This document shows positions 56,620-64,000 of a stretch of DNA of 64,000 bases, one piece after another. The notes below the pieces were generated by a model. That model saw nothing but the letters and a program-made list of their open reading frames with translations. It was not told where the DNA came from and searched no databases. The position numbers and the translations under genes are program-made. Each line of letters starts with the position of its first letter. The first letter of the stretch is position 1. The DNA comes from an uncultured Oscillospiraceae bacterium (lineage in GTDB: Bacteria; Bacillota; Clostridia; Oscillospirales; Ruminococcaceae). The stretch covers positions 209,118 through 273,117 of the forward strand of contig CAJFOX010000011.1 in NCBI GenBank assembly GCA_904397845.1, in the 5' to 3' direction.

Positions 56620-58080
56620 TTAAAACTGGCTGTGGCTCTCCAACAACCGCTGTTTGATTTCCCAGAGTTTCGGGGAAAGATCCACATAAAACTTATGCGG
56701 ATTTTCAAACCGCTTGACCTCGTCCCACAAATGGTCTACCTGATCTTTGCAGTAAGCGCGGATCTCCTCCAGAGAGGGGCGGCTATAAACACATTTTCCC
56801 TTTTCAAACACCTGCACCAGGATTTTTTTCGCTGTGACGTTGGTCAGCGTTTTCTTTTTCCAGGTCGCATCCGGGTCAAAGATCGTCACCGGATGATCGG
56901 TATCCACCGTTTCGTCAAATAGGGTGACATAATCCGCCACCGCTTCGCCGTCAGCCTTGTTGTAAAAGCGGTAAAGGGTTTTGAAATCCGGGTTGGTGAT
57001 CTTTTCAATGGTCTCGCTGATCTTGATTTTCGGGATCAGCCGGCCATTTTCTTCCGCTGCGGCCAGCTTATAGACGCCGCCGAACACCGGATCTGATTTA
57101 GATGTAATCAGGTTTTCTCCCACGCCAAAGGAATTGATCTGGGCCCCCTGTAACAACAGGTCCCGGATCAGATACTCATCCAGCGAATTAGAAGCCACGA
57201 TAGGGCAATCCGGATAGCCCGCTTCATCCAGCATTTTCCGCGCTTTTTTAGACAGGTATGCAATATCTCCACTGTCAATACGCACCCCCTTCGGACGAAG
57301 ACCCAACGGCGCCAGTACCTCGTCAAACGCGCGAATCGCGTTGGGGATGCCGGATTTGAGCACATTGTAGGTATCTACCAAGAGCACACAATTATCCGGA
57401 TAAAGTTCCGCGTATTTTTGGAACGCTTCGTATTCATCACCGAACATCTGAACCCAACTGTGAGCCATTGTTCCCACTGCCGGAATCCGGTAGTCCCGGT
57501 CGGCGATCGCGCAGGCCGTTGCATCGCACCCGGCGATATACGCGGCCCGTGCGCCTAAAATGGCGGCGTCGTAGCTTTGGGCCCGGCGCGATCCAAATTC
57601 CATAATGGAGCGTCCCTGTGCCGCGCGGACAATCCGGTTGGATTTGGTAGCGATCAGAGATTGGTGATTGATGGTTAAAAGTACCATTGTTTCCACCAGC
57701 TGCGCCTGAATAATCGGCCCCTTTACGATCAGCACCGGTTCGTTGGGGAAAATCGGGGTCCCTTCCGGCACAGCCCAGACATCGCATTCAAAGTGAAAGT
57801 TGGCCAGGTAATCCAAAAAGTCCTCGTCAAACATCCCACGGCCCCGCAGGTATTCGATATCCTCTTTTGTGAAATGCAGGTTTTCGAAATAATCGATCAG
57901 CTGCTCCAGCCCCGCGCAGATCGCAAAACCCGCCTGATCCGGTATCTTCCGGAAAAACATATCAAATACCGCCGTTTGATTTCCGACTCCCAGTTTAAAA
58001 TAGCCGTTTGCCATGGTCAGTTCATAAAAGTCAAGCAGCATGGTCAGATTTTTTTCTTGCTTCCAACGATTTTCCATCAT
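56620..58080 (-). CDS. pncB: Nicotinate phosphoribosyltransferase
   Basis: LTMLLDFYELTMANGYFKLG, GSRRAQSYDAAILGARAAYIAGCDATA, GTMAHSWVQMF, GVRIDSGDIAYLSKKARKMLDEAG. Confidence 0.95.
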   Translation of the reverse strand: MMENRWKQEKNLTMLLDFYELTMANGYFKLGVGNQTAVFDMFFRKIPDQAGFAICAGLEQLIDYFENLHFTKEDIEYLRGRGMFDEDFLDYLANFHFECDVWAVPEGTPIFPNEPVLIVKGPIIQAQLVETMVLLTINHQSLIATKSNRIVRAAQGRSIMEFGSRRAQSYDAAILGARAAYIAGCDATACAIADRDYRIPAVGTMAHSWVQMFGDEYEAFQKYAELYPDNCVLLVDTYNVLKSGIPNAIRAFDEVLAPLGLRPKGVRIDSGDIAYLSKKARKMLDEAGYPDCPIVASNSLDEYLIRDLLLQGAQINSFGVGENLITSKSDPVFGGVYKLAAAEENGRLIPKIKISETIEKITNPDFKTLYRFYNKADGEAVADYVTLFDETVDTDHPVTIFDPDATWKKKTLTNVTAKKILVQVFEKGKCVYSRPSLEEIRAYCKDQVDHLWDEVKRFENPHKFYVDLSPKLWEIKQRLLESHSQF

Positions 58081-58103
58081 TTTTCACCTATTCCCATGTA
58101 AGT

Positions 58104-58143
58104 CGCCACGCATCGTGGCGCAAAACCATATGTCTGTATTATA
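58104..58143 (-). promoter_or_regulatory. pncB promoter -10 (TATAAT 58138-58143) followed by perfect inverted repeat CGCCACG-ATG-CGTGGCG (58104-58120)
   Basis: Read on the minus strand; IR lies about +11 to +27 from predicted start. Confidence 0.5.
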
Positions 58144-58294
58144 GTCCCTCGATGGGAAAAAAAGCAAGAAAAAACACAAGATTCCCTCAAAAGGAACCTC
58201 ATGTTCTCTTTAAAAAATCATAAAACTGTTCCGAACTGGATCTCATTTGCCATACCGGCCCAACCAAACTGTCCGACCAGCCCACTCCTCCGCG

Positions 58295-58693
58295 TTAAGC
58301 GGTTTTTTCCTTTGCCGCACACTGAGGGCAAATCCCGGAAAAAATCACAGAATGTTCTTTAATCTGAAATCCGGTGACCTCCTGTGCTTTTTCATCCATC
58401 TGCGCGTCATAGGACAAAAAAACGTCTTCCAGCCGGCCGCACTCCCGGCACTGTACGTGGGAGTGCGGTTCCATATTGCCGTCAAACCGGTCGGCATCCC
58501 CTTGAGCTCCAATTTTTCGAATCAGTCCCTGTTCTGCTAAAATACCCAGGTTACGGTATACGGTGCCCAGGCTGAGCGAAGGATGCCGGGGCTTTAAATG
58601 CTCGTAAACATATTCTGCGGTTGGATGAACCGGATGGCTCACCACCGTCTCGTAAATCGCCTGCCGTATTTTGGATTGCCTGCGTACAACCAT
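58295..58693 (-). CDS. Fur-family regulator (PerR-like by motif)
   Basis: RRQSKIRQAIYETVVSHPVHPTAEYVYEHLKPRHPSLSLGTVYRNLGILAEQGLI; CRECG and CPQC zinc motifs. Confidence 0.9.
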   Translation of the reverse strand: MVVRRQSKIRQAIYETVVSHPVHPTAEYVYEHLKPRHPSLSLGTVYRNLGILAEQGLIRKIGAQGDADRFDGNMEPHSHVQCRECGRLEDVFLSYDAQMDEKAQEVTGFQIKEHSVIFSGICPQCAAKEKTA

Positions 58694-58841
58694 CGTCTCT
58701 CGCCCCTTTATCAGAATTTCCGCAAAACAGCGGTTTGGAAAGCAAGCCAAAAGCCTGTTTCCGCCCGCAAATCAGCCTGCGGTTTTGCAGACCCCGTTTA
58801 TTTTGTTATTATACCAGATAAGTATATATTCTGCAAGTTTT

Positions 58842-59372
58842 TTACCGCTGAACGGTAATGGTGATGTTTTCCTCCAGGATTCCAATTGGTTCCAGCGAAT
58901 CCATATCGAACAACTCGATGCGGCATACGCCGCCATACTCTCCCCGGGACAGCTGTTGATCCAGCCCGGCGCGGTGAATATGGCTGTCTGGAGGGATCAT
59001 CTCCGATTGATATACTTTTTCTCCGCTGTCCAGCTGATAGGAAATTCGAACAAAATGCCGGTTTCCCCTGTTATTTTGAAAGCAAACCGTTCCTTTGGCG
59101 TCGCAGTCCGCAAACCAGGGCGCGGCATTCAGCTGGTAACGCAGAGAGCCATATTCCATTGGTGTATCATCGTCCATATTCTGCTCTAATGGCCCTGATT
59201 CACAGTTTTCATCCAGTACAATACCGTAATCGGCCCATTTTTCCGCAAGGTCATCTGTTGCATCCCCGCTCATCCAGGCCATCAGCACCCCTATCACGCC
59301 AAACAGCATAATCGACCCGGCGCTGACCAAAAGCGTCATTCTGCCTTTTCGTTTTTTTCTTGTATGCATCTT
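58842..59372 (-). CDS. Hypothetical single-pass membrane protein
   Basis: Basic N-term, one TM (MTLLVSAGSIMLFGVIGVLMAWMSG), beta-rich extracellular part; track ORF to 59411. Confidence 0.55.
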   Translation of the reverse strand, partial: KMHTRKKRKGRMTLLVSAGSIMLFGVIGVLMAWMSGDATDDLAEKWADYGIVLDENCESGPLEQNMDDDTPMEYGSLRYQLNAAPWFADCDAKGTVCFQNNRGNRHFVRISYQLDSGEKVYQSEMIPPDSHIHRAGLDQQLSRGEYGGVCRIELFDMDSLEPIGILEENITITVQR

Positions 59373-59590
59373 TTGTTCCATCCTTACTGCAGTCTGCGGA
59401 AATGTTTCCATTTGAGTCAGGCCGCCTTATGCACTCCCCGGTCCTATCAACGCCCCGCAGCATGTTTGATCAAAAAAGCTGCCGGGAGCGCTCTATTTTA
59501 TTATAATAGGAAAAAACGGGAACACAACTATATGCGCTTTCCTTTTTCTGTGCTAAAATAAAAAAAACAATTTCTGAGGGGGGTTTTCTC

Positions 59591-61327
59591 ATGAGCACCC
59601 TGCTTTTGGCGCTGAACGCCAAATATATTCATTCCAACATCGCTGTCCGTTACCTTCAAAAATATGCGGCCCCCTTTCTTTCCCAGCCGCCGCAGATACT
59701 GGAACTGACTATCAATAACCGCATGGATTTTATTCTGGACGAGATTTTTCGCCGTTCGCCGGATCTGTTGTTGTTTTCCACCTATATCTGGAACGTTGAC
59801 CTGGTGCGCCGCCTGGCGGCAGAATACCGGAAACTGCGGCCCGATGCCCTCATCGGCGGCGGTGGACCGGAAGTCAGCTATGAGTCCGAAGCTTTTCTAA
59901 GACAAAATCCGGCATTTGACCTGATCGTCCGCGGGGAGGGCGAAGAAACCGTCCGCCATCTGCTTGCCGCCAGAGAATCCGGCCTTGATTGGACAATTCT
60001 TCCTGGCCTGACCGTGCGGTCTGGTCAGGCGGTTCGAACCAACCCGCCCCGGTCTGCGCTGGACCTGGCATCCCTTCCCTTTCCCTACGAGGCGGACCTT
60101 TCTGACACGGTGGAACAGATCAAATACTACGAATCTTCCCGCGGCTGCCCGTTTCAGTGTCAGTATTGCCTGTCCTCTATCGAAAAAGGAGTGCGTGCCG
60201 CTCCACTGGATAAGGTCTTCGCCGATCTTGAGATTTTTTTGCGGGCCAAGGCCCGGCAGGTCAAATTTGTGGACCGCACCTTTAATTACGACGCACAGCG
60301 CGCCCTGGCCATCTGGCGTTTTCTGCACGACCATGACAACGGCATTACCAATTTTCATTTTGAAATCACCGCCGAACTACTGAACCGGGAAACATTGGAT
60401 TTTCTCCGCACGGTCCGGCCCGGGCAGTTCCAATTTGAAATCGGCGTTCAGTCTACGAACCCGCAAACGCTCGGCGCCATCCGCCGGCAAAATAACTGGC
60501 CGCTCCTCTGCGCCACCGTGCGGGAAATCAAGTCTTTCCACAATATCCATCAGCACCTGGATCTCATCGCGGGGCTGCCATACGAAAATTATGAGTCTTT
60601 CCACCGCTCCTTCAACGATGTTTATACGCTGGAGCCAGAGCAGCTTCAACTGGGATTTCTGAAAATCCTCAAAGGAGCCGGGCTGTTTTATGACCAGCAA
60701 AAATATGGTCTTGTCAGCCGTGACGATCCGCCGTTTGAAGTACTGTTCACCCCGGACCTTCCCTATCAGGACACTCTTCGACTGAAGGCCGTGGAGGAAA
60801 TGGTGGAACAGTATTATAACAGCGGCCGATTTGTCCACACCCTCCATTGGCTTTTTTCCCAGCTGGAAGATCCCTTCTTATTCTACCAGTCCCTTGGGGA
60901 TCGTTTTATCGGGGAAGGGCGCCAGTACGAAAGCCAGTCGTTGGAACAGCGCTACAGCTTTTTTCATCGCTTCTGCGTACAGATTCCCGGCATCGACGCC
61001 TCGCTTCTGTCCCAATATCTGAAGCTGGACTACTGCCTGCACCAGCGCCCCAAACGGCACCCAGACTGGTTCCCCGGCCCCGACGCCGCCCCTCTTCGAC
61101 AACGTGCGCTACTATTTTTGGATCAGGAAGAAAACCGCGCCCGTTACCTGCCGGAAGATCCGGGAACCGATTCGAAGCTGTTATACAAGCTGGTGCATTT
61201 TGAACCTTTTTCTGTCGATGTCCTGAACGGATCGACAATACCGGTGGTCCTGCTGTTCGACTACCGGCGGAAGGATCTTCTGGGGAACGCGAAAGTCCAA
61301 TCGGTTACACTGCCGGAACAAAAATAG
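59591..61327 (+). CDS. B12-binding-domain radical SAM protein (DUF4080-type)
   Basis: MSTLLLALNAKYIHSNIAVRYLQKY, LIGGGGPEVSYE, SRGCPFQCQYCLSS (CxxxCxxC), AGLPYENYESF. Confidence 0.9.
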   Translation: MSTLLLALNAKYIHSNIAVRYLQKYAAPFLSQPPQILELTINNRMDFILDEIFRRSPDLLLFSTYIWNVDLVRRLAAEYRKLRPDALIGGGGPEVSYESEAFLRQNPAFDLIVRGEGEETVRHLLAARESGLDWTILPGLTVRSGQAVRTNPPRSALDLASLPFPYEADLSDTVEQIKYYESSRGCPFQCQYCLSSIEKGVRAAPLDKVFADLEIFLRAKARQVKFVDRTFNYDAQRALAIWRFLHDHDNGITNFHFEITAELLNRETLDFLRTVRPGQFQFEIGVQSTNPQTLGAIRRQNNWPLLCATVREIKSFHNIHQHLDLIAGLPYENYESFHRSFNDVYTLEPEQLQLGFLKILKGAGLFYDQQKYGLVSRDDPPFEVLFTPDLPYQDTLRLKAVEEMVEQYYNSGRFVHTLHWLFSQLEDPFLFYQSLGDRFIGEGRQYESQSLEQRYSFFHRFCVQIPGIDASLLSQYLKLDYCLHQRPKRHPDWFPGPDAAPLRQRALLFLDQEENRARYLPEDPGTDSKLLYKLVHFEPFSVDVLNGSTIPVVLLFDYRRKDLLGNAKVQSVTLPEQK

Positions 61328-61449
61328 CCTTTTTTCTCAGCGCTTCCATTCTTTTACAAAAAACATTCTTTTTGTCCGCCCCCTTTTTCCTCTTTTCCAG
61401 AATCTTTCAAAAAACCGAAAAAGGGTGAAAAGCTGCTTTGCAGGCCGTA

Positions 61450-61500
61450 TTTTACTTAAATTTTACGTAAAGCGCCGGATGTACTTTACCTTTTTATTAC
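61450..61500 (+). promoter_or_regulatory. Pho-box-like direct repeats TTTTAC-N5-TTTTAC ... CTTTAC-N5-TATTAC
   Basis: Hexamers at 61450, 61461, 61484 and 61495; 11-bp phasing within each pair. Confidence 0.5.
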
Positions 61501-61775
61501 ATAATAGGGTTGTGAAAAAAACAAACAGGAATCCTGTCAACGAAGACGTTTTCCAAGCTTGTTGGCATTAGGGAAAACCGGTGATCTGTCACGGCCAACA
61601 GCAAAACCTGCATCCTGCGCCTGTAGGTTGTTGCGGCGGCTTTGATACACGCAAAGACCTCATTTTCAGATAAGATGGAATATGGCGGCACGTCCGAAAA
61701 ACGGTATCACCACTGCAAGGTATCAGAAGACGAATCGTTTATTTTGTCATTTTGCATCACGAAAGGATGATATAT

Positions 61776-62441
61776 ATGATTTATATTGTAGAAGATGACC
61801 TGAATATCCGCCAGATGGAAAGCTATGCTTTGAAAAACAGCGGATATCTCACCGAGGAATTTGACGACGGCGTTTCTTTTTTCGCCGCCTGTGAAAAAAA
61901 GCTGCCGGACCTTATTTTGCTGGATATTATGCTGCCTGGAGACGACGGGCTTAAAATCCTGCAAACGCTCAAGGCCAATCAGCGGACCCGCTTTATTCCA
62001 GTCATCCTGATCACCGCCAAAACGACAGAACTGGACACGGTCAAAGGGCTGGATCTGGGTGCAGATGACTACATAGCCAAGCCGTTCGGCATCATGGAAT
62101 TCATCTCCCGGGTCAAAGCCGTCCTGCGGCGAACCAGCTCCTCCGGAGATGGCGTGCTGGCTCTGGGACAGATCCAGATGGACGACCAGAAACGGCAGGT
62201 CTGGTCAGAAAGCAGGTTGTGTGAGCTGACCTACAAAGAATATGAGCTGCTTAAATTTTTCCTGCAGAATCCCGGCATTGTCCTTTCCCGGGAAAAATTA
62301 ATTAACCGCGTTTGGGGCATCGATTATGAAGGAGAAAGCCGCACCGTCGATATGCACGTCAAAACGCTGCGCCAGAAATTAGGCAGCCAGGGTGCCCTGA
62401 TCAAAACCGTTAGAAACGTAGGGTATAAAATTGAGGTGTAA
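61776..62441 (+). CDS. OmpR-family response regulator (PhoP/PhoB-like)
   Basis: MIYIVEDDLNIRQMESYALKNSGY, LILLDIMLPGDDGLKIL, GADDYIAKPFGIMEFISRVKAVLRR, SRTVDMHVKTLRQKLG. Confidence 0.92.
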   Translation: MIYIVEDDLNIRQMESYALKNSGYLTEEFDDGVSFFAACEKKLPDLILLDIMLPGDDGLKILQTLKANQRTRFIPVILITAKTTELDTVKGLDLGADDYIAKPFGIMEFISRVKAVLRRTSSSGDGVLALGQIQMDDQKRQVWSESRLCELTYKEYELLKFFLQNPGIVLSREKLINRVWGIDYEGESRTVDMHVKTLRQKLGSQGALIKTVRNVGYKIEV

Positions 62442-62453
62442 GGAAAATACAAT

Positions 62454-63803
62454 ATGAAAGAAAAAATTAATTTTCGTTTTCTTTTTATCGGCCTGCTTTC
62501 TATCCTGCTAACGGCTGTTTCCTTTACGCTGGTTTTTTACAGTGCGTTTCAGGAGCAGACCAAGGAGGATTTGCAGAACAGCGCCGGCATTATCGCCAAA
62601 AATGACGATTTTCTCACCGACCCAAACCGGCTTGCGATCTATGGCAGTGATCAAATGCGCATCACGCTGATTTCTCCTGACGGGCAGATCCAATACGAAA
62701 GCCGCGCTGATGAATCCCGCATGGACAACCACCTTTCCCGGCCCGAAATCCAATCAGCCTTACAAAACGGTTCCGGTGAAGCGATGCGGCAGTCCAGCAC
62801 ATTAGGATACGATACCTATTATTATGCGCTTCGCCTGCAAAACGGCAGTATCCTACGGGTTTCCATGGAAATCCGTAACATGTATTCCATTTTTGAAAAA
62901 GCCTTGCCGATGGTCATTGTCATCGGGTTTCTGATTCTTCTGATCTCGATTGTCCTTTCCTCCCTTCTCACCAAGCAGCTGATCAAGCCGATCGAAGCGA
63001 TGGCGCAGCATATGGACACCATGGAGGAAAACACCCCTTATAAAGAATTAATCCCCTTTGTCCGGACGATAAAGGAACAGCAGAAAAAGAAGATGGAAAC
63101 GGCCAAAATGCGGCAAGAATTTACCGCAAACGTCTCTCATGAGCTGAAAACGCCGCTGACCTCCATTTCCGGCTATGCGGAAATGATCGAAACCGGCCTT
63201 GCCAAACCGGAAGACATCCCCGTCTTTGCGGAAAAAATTCACTCCGAATCTCAGCGTCTGCTGGAACTGATCGGGGATATCATGAAATTGTCCGAATTGG
63301 ATGAGGGCAAAAAAGATCTCTTTTTCGAGCGGATCGATCTGGCCCAGGTCGTGCAGGAGACCAAGGCACGCCTACAGCTGCAGTCGCAAAAGGCTCAAGT
63401 CTCTATTGTAACGGAGGGGGAAACTGCCCCGGTAAACGGCAATTTGAAACTTCTGAATGAACTGGCCTTCAACCTCTGTGACAACGCTATCCGTTATAAC
63501 CATCCGGGCGGCACTGTAACGATGCGAACTGCCTGTCAGGAGGGTCGTGTCCTGCTAGTTGTTTCCGATACCGGCATTGGCATTGCGCCAGACCATCAGG
63601 ATCGAGTATTCGAACGCTTTTACCGAGTGGATAAGAGCCGCTCAAAAGAAACCGGTGGAACCGGCTTAGGGCTTGCTATCGTCAAGCATATTGCGATCCA
63701 GCATCAGGCGTTGCTGTCCATGGACAGCAAACCGGGGATAGGAACCACAATCACGGTTTCTTTCCCGCTTTTTCACGATCCGAAAGAACAGGCTGTACCA
63801 TAA
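62454..63803 (+). CDS. Sensor histidine kinase (PhoR-like)
   Basis: [55 protein letters not shown]. Confidence 0.92.
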   Translation: MKEKINFRFLFIGLLSILLTAVSFTLVFYSAFQEQTKEDLQNSAGIIAKNDDFLTDPNRLAIYGSDQMRITLISPDGQIQYESRADESRMDNHLSRPEIQSALQNGSGEAMRQSSTLGYDTYYYALRLQNGSILRVSMEIRNMYSIFEKALPMVIVIGFLILLISIVLSSLLTKQLIKPIEAMAQHMDTMEENTPYKELIPFVRTIKEQQKKKMETAKMRQEFTANVSHELKTPLTSISGYAEMIETGLAKPEDIPVFAEKIHSESQRLLELIGDIMKLSELDEGKKDLFFERIDLAQVVQETKARLQLQSQKAQVSIVTEGETAPVNGNLKLLNELAFNLCDNAIRYNHPGGTVTMRTACQEGRVLLVVSDTGIGIAPDHQDRVFERFYRVDKSRSKETGGTGLGLAIVKHIAIQHQALLSMDSKPGIGTTITVSFPLFHDPKEQAVP

Positions 63804-63916
63804 AAGAAGCCAGACGCTTGGTGTAATCTTGCCGTACCCGCTCGCTTTATGTCAGCAGCTGTCGAAACATTTTTCATCCTTTCGAAAATCGCCTTTTAAA
63901 TGAAAAAGACACCCCT

Positions 63917-63957
63917 AAGGGAGAGGCTTCGTAAGGAAGTTCTCTCCCTTCGGTTTT
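63917..63957 (+). terminator. Hairpin, possible terminator
   Basis: AAGGGAGAG-N16-CTCTCCCTT then CGGTTTTT. Confidence 0.5.
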
Positions 63958-64000
63958 TGTAGTCAGCCGGAATGATTGGATTTGCAGGAAAAACAATCAT

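Noticed and set aside
61497-61691. 64-aa minus ORF upstream of PhoP-like regulator
   Set aside because: No SD, no homology signals; lies in the probable leader/promoter region.
1-64000. CRISPR arrays, prophage, IS elements, rRNA/tRNA genes
   Set aside because: No regularly spaced repeats, transposase/integrase/phage genes or recognisable rRNA/tRNA sequence found by reading; a tRNAscan/Infernal run would be decisive.

Overview
Low-to-mid GC chromosomal segment of a spore-forming Firmicute (Clostridia-like, inferred from GerA, SpoIVA, RemA and the FabT/FabK-type FAS II operon). Nearly all genes are on the minus strand. Main blocks: (1) GerA-family germination gene divergent from DUF421/DUF4363 genes; (2) a complete FAS II/ACC operon, fabT-fabH-acpP-fabK-fabD-fabG-fabF-accB-fabZ-accC-accD-accA, with a consensus promoter overlapped by a FabT-box-like palindrome; (3) transporters, a DivIVA-like coiled-coil protein, spoIVA, trpS and an aminotransferase; (4) a copper operon, copA plus csoR, where the 3' end of copA encodes a second HMA domain with its own in-frame ATG and Shine-Dalgarno (possible embedded CopZ) and a CsoR-like operator overlaps the promoter; (5) a lipoprotein/response regulator/histidine kinase operon; (6) a small + strand island with a LeuB-fold paralogue that appears to have lost catalytic motifs; (7) the yicC-remA-gmk-rpoZ-priA-def-fmt-yugP-rsmB-rlmN-stp-prkC-rsgA-thiN housekeeping block (no coaBC or rpe in their usual slots); (8) pncB, a Fur-family regulator, a B12/radical SAM protein and a PhoP/PhoR-like two-component system with 11-bp-phased TTTAC repeats upstream. 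I saw no rRNA, tRNA, CRISPR array, prophage or IS element. The best candidates for something not well described are the embedded CopZ, the catalytically diverged LeuB-like protein, and the HTH-bactofilin-like regulator with a dyad over its own -35. All names come from sequence motifs read by eye; no searches were run.
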